Shown: positions 16,951 to 25,605, numbered from the stretch's first letter. The stretch is DNA of 64,000 bases from Nicoliella spurrieriana (GCF_023380205.1 NZ_CP093361.1:1-64000), one strand, 5' to 3'. Notes: generated by a model from the sequence alone, not told the origin. Made by a program: numbers and translations.

Positions 16951-17799
16951 TTAAATAATATCTAATGATTGATGCCTGGTTGGCTTAGGAAACGCTTGGT
17001 CCAACAACTGTAAGTCGTCAGTAGTCAATTCAATGTCGCCAGCGGCAATGTTTTCTTGCATGTGCTGTTCACTGCTGGTTTGTGGAATCGCCAGGGTTTG
17101 ACCATCCCGAATTGCCCACGCCAACATAATTTGAAACGGGGTAACGGCATGCCGTTTGGCTACTTCGACCAACGCCCGTTGTTTAGTCAAGTTTGCTCCC
17201 CGTCCATCAGCTTCATCAACCGGTGCGTATGCGATTAGCGGAACGTTGTGTTCACGTTGCCAAGGTAGCAAATCAAAATCAATCCCCCGTGAGCCAATGT
17301 TATATAAATCCTCATTAGCCATCACGTGCTGACCCCCGGGAACCGACCACAGGTCCTGCATATCACTGAGATCAAAATTAGAGACGCCCCAGTGCTTGAC
17401 CTTCCCACTTTGCTGCATTGCCTCCATATTAGCAACGACTTCGGCCAGTGGTGTACTGCCGGGCCAATGATATAGATAAAGGTCCAAGTAATCAGTACCC
17501 AAGCGCTTTAGACTCGCATCCAATGCCCGTTGCATCTGCTTACGTTCGGCATGGAACGGGTAAAATTTCGAAATCACAAATAACTGACTACGATCGAAAT
17601 CCTTAATTACGTCACCCACTAAGCGTTCCGAATCACCATCACCATACTGTTCGGCAGTATCGATCACGGTTGCACCATGTTCAATTCCATATTGGAGGGT
17701 CGCCTTTTGCTGAGCGTAAGCTGCCCGGTCACTCCCCATGTGCCAGGTCCCCATCCCAATCGCTGGAATTTTGGCGTCCTTAAAATTAATCATTTTCAT
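16951..17799 (-). CDS. Aldo/keto reductase
   Basis: 282 aa NAD(P)H-dependent oxidoreductase with the (beta/alpha)8 fold. The catalytic tetrad is visible: Asp47 and Tyr52 in IDTAEQYGDGDSE, Lys78 in FVISKFYP and His111 in YLYHWPG. The start at 17799 was chosen because GGGAGG lies 7 nt upstream; a longer ATG at 17835 has no such site and would overlap the upstream gene's terminator. It is the first gene of a probable two-gene operon with the HAD phosphatase. It resembles diketogulonate-reductase-like and other general aldehyde/ketone reductases; the physiological substrate is unknown. Confidence 0.88.
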   Translation of the reverse strand: MKMINFKDAKIPAIGMGTWHMGSDRAAYAQQKATLQYGIEHGATVIDTAEQYGDGDSERLVGDVIKDFDRSQLFVISKFYPFHAERKQMQRALDASLKRLGTDYLDLYLYHWPGSTPLAEVVANMEAMQQSGKVKHWGVSNFDLSDMQDLWSVPGGQHVMANEDLYNIGSRGIDFDLLPWQREHNVPLIAYAPVDEADGRGANLTKQRALVEVAKRHAVTPFQIMLAWAIRDGQTLAIPQTSSEQHMQENIAAGDIELTTDDLQLLDQAFPKPTRHQSLDII

Positions 17800-17820
17800 T
17801 CCAATCCCTCCCGTTCTAAC

Positions 17821-17844
17821 AAAAAAGGGCCACAACCGTAGCCC
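17821..17844 (-). terminator. Terminator of the 119-aa hypothetical gene
   Basis: GGGCTAC and GTGGCCC (minus strand) pair with one G-U wobble around a 4-nt loop and are followed by six T. It separates the hypothetical gene from the aldo-keto reductase. Confidence 0.8.
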
Positions 17845-17865
17845 CCCTCATTTCATGATTAGTTC

Positions 17866-18225
17866 TTACTCACCCTTGTCGAATTTGAGGGTCCCGTAAA
17901 GAGCCTCTCCAGACTGGCTTAACATCAGATTATTATTATCAACCTTTTGGGCAAAGTCAGGAACCACGTATCCGTATTCCTCAACGTTCACCGCGAAATT
18001 GAAAATCCCATTCGGGTGGTTGCAATCCAAATTGACTAATTCTTGGACATAGTCATCTCGACTAATGTCATCTTCATACTCGGCGTGAATACTCTTAGCT
18101 AGATTAATGAATTCTTCATTCGCAATGGTGATTGCAATATGACTATCTAGATTTGGTTTTTGTTGATTATAGAGTTTATCCATGAAATCAACTTCAATTT
18201 TTTCAATTACTTTTGATTTGTACAT
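17866..18225 (-). CDS. Hypothetical acidic cytoplasmic protein
   Basis: 119 aa, with no signal peptide and no membrane segment. It is acidic and mixed in composition, with an amphipathic middle (SHIAITIANEEFINLAKSIHAEYEDDISRDDYVQELV) and a Cys-His pair in NLDCNHPNGIF. An AAAGGAA site with suitable spacing supports the ATG at 18225. It has its own terminator (17821-17844) and so is probably monocistronic. I do not recognise a family, and its neighbours (an adhesin upstream, an oxidoreductase downstream) give no hint of function. Confidence 0.7.
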   Translation of the reverse strand: MYKSKVIEKIEVDFMDKLYNQQKPNLDSHIAITIANEEFINLAKSIHAEYEDDISRDDYVQELVNLDCNHPNGIFNFAVNVEEYGYVVPDFAQKVDNNNLMLSQSGEALYGTLKFDKGE

Positions 18226-18372
18226 TTATTATCATTCCTTTGTACATTAATTATACCAAGGAATGAATGTAAACCACTAGAATATGCTCATCCTTTACCC
18301 TTTAATAAGAATATCATTATAAACTTAATGTGCTGAAATGGTTCAGATGATTATTAAGTTCTGCAAATAAAA

Positions 18373-18411
18373 AGAACCCTGATTACCATTAACTTTAGTA
18401 ATCGGGGTTCT
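18373..18411 (-). terminator. Terminator of the 640-aa SRR adhesin gene
   Basis: AGAACCCTGATTAC (18373-18386) pairs with GTAATCGGGGTTCT (18398-18411) with one wobble; the minus-strand transcript then runs into TTTTTATTT. Confidence 0.88.
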
Positions 18412-18424
18412 AAAATGCAATTAA

Positions 18425-20347
18425 TTATTTTTGACGTTTGTATAATCCAAATAGTAATCCGGAAAGAGCGACAGCGACTAGACCGACTAAGGATGCACCC
18501 TTAGCAACATTGTTATCATTAGTTTGTGGTAACTTGGCTTTTTGATCCTTAGAATCAGCCCTTGGAGTCTGCTTAGTTACATGGTGAGTAGCTGGTGTCT
18601 GCTTTTCATCACTGGTGGCAGTACTGGTGCCAGTCTTAGAAGCAGTTTTACCACTCGAATTACCATTATCAGTATCGTTGGTATCAGTGTCATCAGTGCC
18701 CTTGTCACTAGTATCTGTACTGCTATCATTACCGTTATCGTCGGTATCATCATCTGAAGCTGCTGATGAATCGCTACTACTATCAGCACTAGCAGAGCTA
18801 GCAACTGTGGATGCACTAGCGCTGCTTTCAGAAGTGCTTGCAGCAGATGAACTTGCAGCAGATGAGCTTGATGCGCTACTTGCTGAAGATGAAGTGGCAG
18901 AAGATGCCGAAGCACTAGTTGCTGAAGATGAACTAGCCGATGATACACTAGTTGACGTAGCTGTACCTAGAAGTGCATAGGGATTAAAATCATTAAACCC
19001 ATTGTCGTAAGGAGCTGGGGTGACAGAGACAGGAGTGGAAGAAGCACTACTTAATGGGTTTGATAGGCTTGCTGGTGGAACAGAAGCAGCAGAGACTGAC
19101 CTGTAATAAAGGGTAATGCTAGTTACCCCACTGGGATCAGATGAAGCTGAAGAGCCGTTTGGCAGGGATCCAGATAATACTTCTGATTGATCTCCATATG
19201 AAGATACAGCGTTACCATTACCATTGTATGCAACTGCACTGTAGTATTCAGAATTACTATCCGAAGTGGGACTTAATAAGAATGTTTCTCCAGGAAAGAA
19301 ATTCCCTGTTAAGTTGCCGCCAGAAGAGAAAGATGTTCCATCAGATGTTGCATAGTTAACCTTCACTGGGCCACTAAATTTGGTATTACTGTATGGTGCT
19401 ACTGATGCTGTCGCACTAGCAGCGCTACTTTTAAATGCTCCACTTAGAAATGCATATGATACTCCTAACACATCCCCACTCTTAAAGTGGTATGAGGTAA
19501 AGGCTGATGGTAAACTAAATAGCAATGCTGATTCTGACCCATTAGCAGTAGATGAAAAGTTGCTAGCAAAGAATACATAACTACTTAAATCACTACTAGC
19601 AACGCTAAACGAAGTTGTTTGGCTGTTAACTGAATAATCATTATAGTAATAAACCAAACTTGTTAAATAACTATCAGGTGCAGATGCAAATGAAGCTGTA
19701 AATGGCGAACTCCCATTATCATTTGCGTAGGTTACAGCAACATCATAACTAAAACTTGTACTTGATTTTCCATCAGCAGCACTTGAAACATAAGTAGATG
19801 ATGGCGCACTAGCCACCGCATGGTAGGCATAACTAGTAGTTGTTCCATTTGCTGATCCTGCTGATCCAGTTTCACCAAAAGATACTGTTGCATCATAAGT
19901 ACTTAAACTAGTGCTTGAGGAGCTTGTAGTAGATGAAACAGTAGTGTTGCCAGTAATTTTATCTCCGGAAGCATTAGTCGTTGTAGTGCTAGTAGTAGTA
20001 GTAGTTGTTGTTGTTACAACACTATTAGCACTAGAAGTTACACTAACGCTTGCTGTCACACTACTTGCTACTGCAGGAACAGAGCTGGTAACTGAAGCGC
20101 TAGTAGATGCCGGTAGTTTTCCAGCGGAATCAGGAGCAACCGCTGTTAGTGAAGAGTTTACTTGGTCGGTGGAATCCGCCCGCGCAACCGCGCCAAAACT
20201 AACACCGTGGTTATCCAACACCTGTGGTGCTGCACCGGCGGCTAGAAATGCTAACGCAGTCGTTCCCAAGATAATCCATTGTTTCTTTACCTTATGTAAT
20301 ACTTTTTTCTCTTGTGTCTTTTTATACTTATTCTTGTTGACTAACAT
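18425..20347 (-). CDS. Serine-rich surface adhesin with LPQTND sorting signal
   Basis: 640 aa. The signal peptide is of the KxYKxGKxW type (KNKYKKTQEKKVLHKVKKQW) with likely cleavage near ARADS. A Ser/Thr-rich linker with a run of Thr leads to a head region (about 150-325) that aligns with the head of the adhesin at 12356 (shared features: GSSPF, SDLSSYV, LLFSLPS, FKSGD). One short MucBP-like module (about 328-417) follows. The rest is a Ser/Ala/Asp-rich stalk ending in LPQTND, a hydrophobic helix and KRQK. The Asn-Asp after LPQT departs from LPQTGE. The start at 20347 is used because AAGGAG lies 10 nt upstream; a GTG at 20356 would sit almost on that site. A smaller relative of the 12356 protein, probably arising by duplication. 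Confidence 0.88.
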   Translation of the reverse strand: MLVNKNKYKKTQEKKVLHKVKKQWIILGTTALAFLAAGAAPQVLDNHGVSFGAVARADSTDQVNSSLTAVAPDSAGKLPASTSASVTSSVPAVASSVTASVSVTSSANSVVTTTTTTTTSTTTTNASGDKITGNTTVSSTTSSSSTSLSTYDATVSFGETGSAGSANGTTTSYAYHAVASAPSSTYVSSAADGKSSTSFSYDVAVTYANDNGSSPFTASFASAPDSYLTSLVYYYNDYSVNSQTTSFSVASSDLSSYVFFASNFSSTANGSESALLFSLPSAFTSYHFKSGDVLGVSYAFLSGAFKSSAASATASVAPYSNTKFSGPVKVNYATSDGTSFSSGGNLTGNFFPGETFLLSPTSDSNSEYYSAVAYNGNGNAVSSYGDQSEVLSGSLPNGSSASSDPSGVTSITLYYRSVSAASVPPASLSNPLSSASSTPVSVTPAPYDNGFNDFNPYALLGTATSTSVSSASSSSATSASASSATSSSASSASSSSAASSSAASTSESSASASTVASSASADSSSDSSAASDDDTDDNGNDSSTDTSDKGTDDTDTNDTDNGNSSGKTASKTGTSTATSDEKQTPATHHVTKQTPRADSKDQKAKLPQTNDNNVAKGASLVGLVAVALSGLLFGLYKRQK

Positions 20348-20503
20348 ACCAATCACGCTCCTTTTTTAAATTGTCTAAATTATAATCACATCAATTCAAA
20401 AAGTAAAGGTTTTGATTGTAAAAAATATGTATTTTATATGTAAATGTTATATATAAATATCATTCAAAATTAAAATAAATCCCATTTAATCAGGCTATAA
20501 TAA

Positions 20504-20531
20504 AACAGTCCTTATCAATATAAGGACTGTT
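20504..20531 (-). terminator. Second terminator behind hxlB
   Basis: AACAGTCCTTAT (20504-20515) pairs perfectly with ATAAGGACTGTT (20520-20531), followed on the minus strand by TTTTATT. It is in tandem with the hairpin at 20546-20573. Confidence 0.8.
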
Positions 20532-20545
20532 AATCTAAATAATAA

Positions 20546-20573
20546 AATCCACCGATTTCACAATCGATGGATT
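20546..20573 (-). terminator. First terminator behind hxlB
   Basis: AATCCACCGAT pairs with ATCGATGGATT around a short loop (one mismatch), followed by TTTTATTATTT on the minus strand, immediately after the hxlB stop. Confidence 0.75.
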
Positions 20574-20579
20574 CACTAA

Positions 20580-21116
20580 TTATTCTAAGTTAGCATGGTT
20601 CGCTTGCATTTTCGATTCAGTAATTTGGTATTGGCGCATGTAATCCAAGGTCACTGCATCCCCGAATAGCCACACGGACTGTTCGAACAACGAGCCCATC
20701 GGCTGAACCGTATTGGTCTTAGTCGTGAACTTTCCCTTTCCAGGTAAGATGGTCGTATCAGTCACTAACCGTTCTAAATCACTATCATTAGTAGCGGTAA
20801 GTAACCAGCTCTTGCCACCTAGTTGCTTCGCCTTTTGCACTAGTGCCACGATGGACTGCGTACTTGCGGAACCAGATGCAACGATCAAAAGGTCATCAGC
20901 GGTAAAGGCAGGGGCGGTCGCCTCACCTACGACGGTCACCGGCTTCCCAAGTTGGCCGATGCGCATTGCAAACGCTTGAATGGCTAACCCGGAACGCCCC
21001 ATGCCCGCAACAAAAATGTGGTTAGCATCGTGAATCATTGATAATGCAGTGGGGCTTACGGACACATCAGTTGTCCCTAATTCGCCTACAATCGTTTTCC
21101 ATGAACTAGTGGCCAA
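20580..21116 (-). CDS. hxlB: 6-phospho-3-hexuloisomerase
   Basis: 178 aa SIS-domain isomerase that converts D-arabino-hex-3-ulose 6-phosphate to fructose 6-phosphate. The sugar-phosphate binding motifs are VAGMGRSGLA (around Ser42) and ASGSASTQS (81-88); the C-terminal FEQSVWLFGDAV matches the family's helical tail. Length is typical. The start is a TTG: AAAAGGG within the end of hxlA lies 9 nt upstream. It follows hxlA by 2 nt, so the pair is transcribed and probably translated together. Together they form the ribulose monophosphate pathway used for formaldehyde fixation or, in reverse, for pentose phosphate supply. Two tandem terminators follow. Confidence 0.92.
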   Translation of the reverse strand: MATSSWKTIVGELGTTDVSVSPTALSMIHDANHIFVAGMGRSGLAIQAFAMRIGQLGKPVTVVGEATAPAFTADDLLIVASGSASTQSIVALVQKAKQLGGKSWLLTATNDSDLERLVTDTTILPGKGKFTTKTNTVQPMGSLFEQSVWLFGDAVTLDYMRQYQITESKMQANHANLE

Positions 21117-21118
21117 TT

Positions 21119-21754
21119 TTACGCACCCTTTTCGATCATTGCCTTAATTTCACTCGCAGCCTTAGCAGGATCGTCAACCGTGGCGATGCCCCCACCAACG
21201 ATCAATAAATCTGGCTTTTCAGCAATGATTTGTTCAGCAGTATCGATTTTAATCCCACCAGCAACCGCGGTCTTGGTGTTCTTAACGTTGGCCTTGATTG
21301 TCCGGAAGGTTTCAAATGGTGTTTGGCCCAGTGCCTGTAAGTCGTACCCAGTGTGGGTTGCAATGTAGTCAGCTCCCATGGCATCGATTTCACGGGCACG
21401 GGTCGCAACGTCTTCAATTCCGATCATGTCAACGAGCAGTTCCTTACCATCCTTGTGGGCTTCTTCGACTGCATCCTTGATTGATTGATCTTCAGCTGCC
21501 GCTAAGATGGTGGTAATGTCTGCGCCGTACTTAGAAGCTTGGCCGACTTCGTATGAAGCAACGTCCATGATCTTGATGTCGGCTAGTAATGTGATATCTG
21601 GAAAGGCTTCCCGAATTTTTTTGAATCCTTCCAACCCAAAGTTGATTACTAGTGGTGTCCCGTATTCGAATACATCGACGCTGTCCTTGGTCTTTTTGAT
21701 CAATTCGATTGCGCCATCCACGTCTTCTAAGTCAATTGCTAGTTGTAATTTCAT
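21119..21754 (-). CDS. hxlA: 3-hexulose-6-phosphate synthase
   Basis: 211 aa (beta/alpha)8 protein of the orotidine decarboxylase superfamily. It catalyses the Mg2+-dependent aldol joining of formaldehyde and ribulose 5-phosphate to hexulose 6-phosphate. The catalytic DxKxxD motif is ADIKIMD (Asp59, Lys61, Asp64); AVAGGIK and IVGGGIA are the phosphate-binding glycine loops near the C-terminus. GGAGG precedes the ATG. The hxlR regulator lies directly upstream in the same orientation, and a dyad (21809-21825) between them is a plausible operator. In heterofermentative lactobacilli this route may supply or drain ribulose 5-phosphate, or detoxify formaldehyde; which of these applies is not decided by sequence. 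Confidence 0.93.
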   Translation of the reverse strand: MKLQLAIDLEDVDGAIELIKKTKDSVDVFEYGTPLVINFGLEGFKKIREAFPDITLLADIKIMDVASYEVGQASKYGADITTILAAAEDQSIKDAVEEAHKDGKELLVDMIGIEDVATRAREIDAMGADYIATHTGYDLQALGQTPFETFRTIKANVKNTKTAVAGGIKIDTAEQIIAEKPDLLIVGGGIATVDDPAKAASEIKAMIEKGA

Positions 21755-21808
21755 TTGATAATTCCTCCATTAATTTTTGATTTATCAATAGGTTATCAAG
21801 GAATTTAC

Positions 21809-21825
21809 TTACTAACAATTAGTTA
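21809..21825. promoter_or_regulatory. Candidate HxlR operator upstream of hxlA
   Basis: TTACTAA-CAA-TTAGTTA is a near-perfect dyad (one mismatch) between the hxlR stop and the hxlA start. HxlR/YodB-type regulators are known to bind dyads containing TTACT/AGTAA elements; binding here is inferred. Confidence 0.5.
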
Positions 21826-21840
21826 CTTTTAGGTAACCAC

Positions 21841-22302
21841 CTAGACGTTGGGGTGGAAATCCTTGGTCTGATAGACTGGATCAAGCTTTAATTGGTTAAT
21901 TCTTTTTTCGCCCCAGTCGTACATAAGGTTTAAAATCGGGATCAAACTCAGTCCCAATTCAGTCAATTTATAACTAGCCCGTTTGACGCGGCCCTCTTGA
22001 TAGTCGCGTTTTTCAACGATGCTGTCTTGGATCAATTCGTTCAATTGATTGGTCAAGACCTTGCGGCTCACGTTTGGAATGATGCGGGTAAATTGGTTAA
22101 AATGAATCGCATCCCCATGCCGTAGTTCCCACAAAATATACATTTTATGCCGGCCACTGAACATCGAAAGGGTCAATTCCTTAGCACAGTCAAAGTTCCC
22201 GGACTGTAATTTATTCCGGACGTCATGTCTAATATCGGTCGTTTCCATCAATTTCATCCCCCTTGAGCTATCCATTGTACGCCCAAATTGATCGTAATTC
22301 AT
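21841..22302 (-). CDS. hxlR: HxlR-family transcriptional regulator
   Basis: 153 aa from the ATG at 22302, which has AAGGGGGG 8 nt upstream; an internal ATG at 22248 would give 135 aa, nearer the family norm, so the start is uncertain. It has the winged helix-turn-helix of the HxlR group: a conserved N-terminal cysteine (Cys39 in NFDCAKEL), then ILWEL, FNQFTRIIPNVSRKVLTNQLNEL (recognition region), IVEKRDYQEGRVKRASYKLTELG (wing). In Bacillus HxlR activates hxlAB in response to formaldehyde through that cysteine. The first part of the typical CPV...GGKW signature is altered here (SMFSGRHK). It lies upstream of hxlAB and divergent from the UvrA-like gene, so it could control both. Confidence 0.85.
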   Translation of the reverse strand: MNYDQFGRTMDSSRGMKLMETTDIRHDVRNKLQSGNFDCAKELTLSMFSGRHKMYILWELRHGDAIHFNQFTRIIPNVSRKVLTNQLNELIQDSIVEKRDYQEGRVKRASYKLTELGLSLIPILNLMYDWGEKRINQLKLDPVYQTKDFHPNV

Positions 22303-22367
22303 TATCTTTGCCCCCCTTAACGATTAATTATAAGATTAAGATATCTAATCCATTGGAGGTTTTTAAG

Positions 22368-24632
22368 ATGACTGAAAGTCAATCCATTATTGTGCATAAT
22401 GCCCACCAGAACAACTTAAAGGACATTAGTTTAAAAATTCATAAGCACGCAATTACCGTCTTCACCGGACTCTCCGGCGCCGGAAAATCATCACTCGTTT
22501 TTGATACGATTGCCGCTAGTTCACGGCGTGAATTGAACGAAACGTTCCCTAGTTTTACCCAGCAATACCTTCCTAAATATGGTCAACCCCATGTTGATAA
22601 GATTGACAACCTGCCCGTTGCAATCGTGATTCAACAAAAGAAAATTGGGAAGAATCCGCGTTCTACGCTAGCCACTTATACTGGAATTTATTCGTTGATG
22701 CGGTTGCTCTTCTCACGGGCCGGTAAACCATTCGTGGGTTATTCTGACACCTTCTCGTTTAACCTGCCACAGGGAATGTGTCCGCACTGTCAGGGTCTCG
22801 GCTACGTTGATGATATTAACCCTGATAAGATCATTGATTACGATAAATCATTGAACGAAGGGGCGATCACCTTCGTTAGTTTTGGACCTAACACCTGGCG
22901 GTGGCGGCGGTACGCAACTACTGGCATTTTTGATAATGATAAGCCGATCAAGGATTACAGTCAGCATGAATTAGACATGCTCTTGTATGCTCCCCAACAA
23001 AAATTAACGGATGCGGGTCCCGATTGGAACAATAGTATCCTTTATGAAGGAGTCATCCCCCGCATCAAGCGTTCGATTATCAACAGTGCTGAAGGGAAGC
23101 ACCACCAAAAGGCAATTCAAGAGGTGGTTGATCACCACGCCTGCCCAGTTTGTCACGGGACGAAGCTCAGAAAACCGGTCCTGGGCTGTAAAATTAACGA
23201 CAAGAACATTGCCGATGTTTTACAAATGGACCTGGTCCACGCCCTTGAATTCTTGCAATCCATCAAAACGCCATTGGTTCAAGGAATCATCCGTGAGCTA
23301 TCCACCAAGCTATCTTCATTAATCGATTTAGGATTGGAATACCTTACTTTGGACCGGACGACCGAAACGCTCTCCGGTGGTGAAACGCAACGGATTAAAA
23401 TTGCCAAATTCATGAATAGTTCATTAGTTGATATGGTCTACATTTTGGATGAACCCAGTGTTGGACTCCATCCCAAGGACATTCAATTAATCAAACGGGC
23501 GTTAATCAAGCTTCGTGATAATGGCAATACCGTCTTAATCGTGGAACACAATCCCGAATTAATCCCGATTGCGCAATACGTGGTCGAAATCGGCCCCAAA
23601 GCGGGGGCTGATGGTGGCCATATCACGTTCAACGGCACCTTTGCTGAACTCATGAAGTCCGATACGATCACTGGCAAGGGGTTGCGGGCAAAGCTGCAGT
23701 TCAATCAACACCCCCGTTCATTTACCAAGACGCTCGATTTGAACCACGTTTCGGTGCATAACCTAAAGGACGTTAGCGTTAAGATTCCGCTCGGCGTTGA
23801 AACCGTTATTTCAGGAGTAGCCGGTTCAGGCAAGAGTTCGTTGATGCAAGCCGTCAAGGACCATTTGACCGAACCATACATCGACCTCTCCCAAGATGCC
23901 GTCGGGGCTAATATTCGGGCCACCCCTGCGACCTATCTGGATATTTTAAATGAAATCCGGAAGTTATTTGGTGATGCTAACCATGTTTCACGGACCCTCT
24001 TTAGTTACAACGGTAAGGGCAAGTGTCCCGTCTGCAAGGGAAAGGGAGTCGTTATTACCAACATGGCGTTCATGGACCCGGTCATTCAAACCTGTGAGGC
24101 CTGCCATGGCAAACGGTATAGTGATGAAGCGCTTCAATACAAATACCAGGGATTAGACATTAGCCAGGTCTTGAACATGTCGATTGCAAAGGCCATTCCA
24201 TTCTTTGCAAACACCGCTAAGGTCGAAAAGCCATTGGTCAACATGCAACGAGTCGGCCTCGATTACCTTTCGTTGGGCCAATCGCTAGACACCCTCTCCG
24301 GTGGTGAATTACAACGTTTGAAGTTAGCCCTTCAATTGAACCAGACCGGTAAAATTTACCTCTTGGACGAACCGACTGCGGGACTACACATGTTTAATGT
24401 CGGCACCATTATTAAGTTGTTCAAGGAATTAGTTGCCGCTAATAACACGCTGATCATTGTTGAACACAACATTGAGGTGATCAGTTCTGCAGACTGGTTG
24501 ATCGACGTCGGTCCGAAGGCCGGTCGTTACGGCGGTGAAATTCTATATTCAGGAACCCCAATTGATTCCACTAAATCACAAAAGTCGGTTACGGGCCAAG
24601 CAATGTTGGAGTATAATAAACAACGCAACTAA
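22368..24632 (+). CDS. UvrA-like ATPase (short paralogue without UvrB-binding region)
   Basis: 754 aa with two ABC modules arranged as in UvrA. Walker A motifs are GLSGAGKSS (34-42) and GVAGSGKSS; signatures are LSGGETQRIKIAKF and LSGGELQRLKLALQL; Walker B motifs are YILDEPSVGLHP and YLLDEPTAGLHM. Zinc-finger cysteines appear as CPHC/CPVC and CPVC...CEAC. It is about 200 residues shorter than housekeeping UvrA (~940 aa), as in the UvrA2/drug-resistance-type paralogues. The start at 22368 follows GGAGG at 8 nt; a longer frame from 22263 overlaps hxlR and is rejected. It is divergent from hxlR and 26 nt upstream of a GRP transporter. A DNA-damage or antibiotic-protection role is inferred from relatives only. 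Confidence 0.85.
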   Translation: MTESQSIIVHNAHQNNLKDISLKIHKHAITVFTGLSGAGKSSLVFDTIAASSRRELNETFPSFTQQYLPKYGQPHVDKIDNLPVAIVIQQKKIGKNPRSTLATYTGIYSLMRLLFSRAGKPFVGYSDTFSFNLPQGMCPHCQGLGYVDDINPDKIIDYDKSLNEGAITFVSFGPNTWRWRRYATTGIFDNDKPIKDYSQHELDMLLYAPQQKLTDAGPDWNNSILYEGVIPRIKRSIINSAEGKHHQKAIQEVVDHHACPVCHGTKLRKPVLGCKINDKNIADVLQMDLVHALEFLQSIKTPLVQGIIRELSTKLSSLIDLGLEYLTLDRTTETLSGGETQRIKIAKFMNSSLVDMVYILDEPSVGLHPKDIQLIKRALIKLRDNGNTVLIVEHNPELIPIAQYVVEIGPKAGADGGHITFNGTFAELMKSDTITGKGLRAKLQFNQHPRSFTKTLDLNHVSVHNLKDVSVKIPLGVETVISGVAGSGKSSLMQAVKDHLTEPYIDLSQDAVGANIRATPATYLDILNEIRKLFGDANHVSRTLFSYNGKGKCPVCKGKGVVITNMAFMDPVIQTCEACHGKRYSDEALQYKYQGLDISQVLNMSIAKAIPFFANTAKVEKPLVNMQRVGLDYLSLGQSLDTLSGGELQRLKLALQLNQTGKIYLLDEPTAGLHMFNVGTIIKLFKELVAANNTLIIVEHNIEVISSADWLIDVGPKAGRYGGEILYSGTPIDSTKSQKSVTGQAMLEYNKQRN

Positions 24633-24658
24633 TTTTTATACAGATAGAAGGAACGGAT

Positions 24659-25537
24659 TTGGATATTCTGATTGGATTGATTCCCGCATTGCTATGGGGA
24701 GTCACCCCGCTGTGGGTTCATTTTTTAGGCGGTAAACCAATCCAACAATTATTAGGGACCACTTATGGAGCGCTAATCGTTGGAATCGTGGTTTGGATCG
24801 TGATGAAGCCTGATATTACCATATCAGACTTTTTGTGGTGTTTTGTCGGTGGTTTTGGTTGGTCGTTAGGTCAATTAAGCCAGTACAACGCCTTTCGTAA
24901 GCTAGGGGTTTCGACCACCACCCCAATCGTAACCGGCCTCCAATTAGTCGGTGTTAATATCGTGGGGGTCTTATTCCTAGGTAGTTGGCAAAGTGGATTT
25001 GCTAAAATGGTTGGGTTTTCAGCCGTCATTCTAGTGGTCATCGGGGTCGTTTTAACCACCCGGACCGGGAATGGAAGTGCTAGTCCGACTAGTAAACGGG
25101 AGTTCACTAAAAACTTAATTCAGTTAATTATCGGTTCTGGTGTGGGTTATACGGCCTGTTCTACCTTTCCGAAGGTAACCGGCGCCAGTGGCTGGACGAC
25201 ATTTCCATCCCAATCGGTCGGAATGTTTGCAGCCGCCGTGCTGTTCTCGCTTGTGATCAAGGAATTTCGGGATCAAAAACCGCTATTCGACCACACGACC
25301 CTCCGCAACATTTTTACCGGGATTAGTTCTGGAATCGGAACTGCTGGCTACTTAGTCTCAATTACCCTTAATGGGGTTTCGACTGGGTTCACCCTTTCGC
25401 AAATGTGCGTAGTGGTGTCTACCTTTGGTGGAATCGTAATTCTCCACGAACATAAAGTAGGTAAATCACTGGTGTACACCGTTTGTGGGGTTGCATTAGT
25501 ATTAGTTGGTGGGATTATGACTAGTTTTATTAGGTAA
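24659..25537 (+). CDS. GRP-family sugar transporter (GlcU/RbsU-like)
   Basis: 292 aa with about ten hydrophobic segments, matching the glucose/ribose porter family of the drug/metabolite transporter superfamily. Family features are the N-terminal IPALLWGVTPLWVHFLGG, the repeat region FGWSLGQLSQYNAFRKLGVSTTTPI, and LGSWQSG. These proteins import glucose or ribose with protons. The start is a TTG with GAAGGAA a few bases upstream, 26 nt after the UvrA-like gene, so the two are likely one operon ending at the terminator at 25545-25574. Linkage to hxlAB hints at pentose uptake, but the sugar is not determined. Confidence 0.85.
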   Translation: MDILIGLIPALLWGVTPLWVHFLGGKPIQQLLGTTYGALIVGIVVWIVMKPDITISDFLWCFVGGFGWSLGQLSQYNAFRKLGVSTTTPIVTGLQLVGVNIVGVLFLGSWQSGFAKMVGFSAVILVVIGVVLTTRTGNGSASPTSKREFTKNLIQLIIGSGVGYTACSTFPKVTGASGWTTFPSQSVGMFAAAVLFSLVIKEFRDQKPLFDHTTLRNIFTGISSGIGTAGYLVSITLNGVSTGFTLSQMCVVVSTFGGIVILHEHKVGKSLVYTVCGVALVLVGGIMTSFIR

Positions 25538-25544
25538 ATCTCAT

Positions 25545-25574
25545 AAAGGTCGGGTAATTACCCGGCCTTTTTTA
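25545..25574 (+). terminator. Terminator of the UvrA-like/GRP operon
   Basis: GGTCGGGTAA pairs with TTACCCGGCC (one wobble) and is followed by a run of six T. Confidence 0.92.
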
Positions 25575-25605
25575 ATCTAATTTTTAATTTTTTCACAAAA
25601 AAGGG

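Noticed and set aside
17800-17835. Longer N-terminus of the aldo/keto reductase (MWPFFVRTGGIG)
   Set aside because: It would be read from the terminator hairpin of the preceding gene; GGGAGG places the start at 17799.
22263-22367. Extended N-terminus of the UvrA-like protein
   Set aside because: It overlaps the hxlR coding region. The ATG at 22368 has GGAGG at ideal spacing and matches the usual UvrA start.
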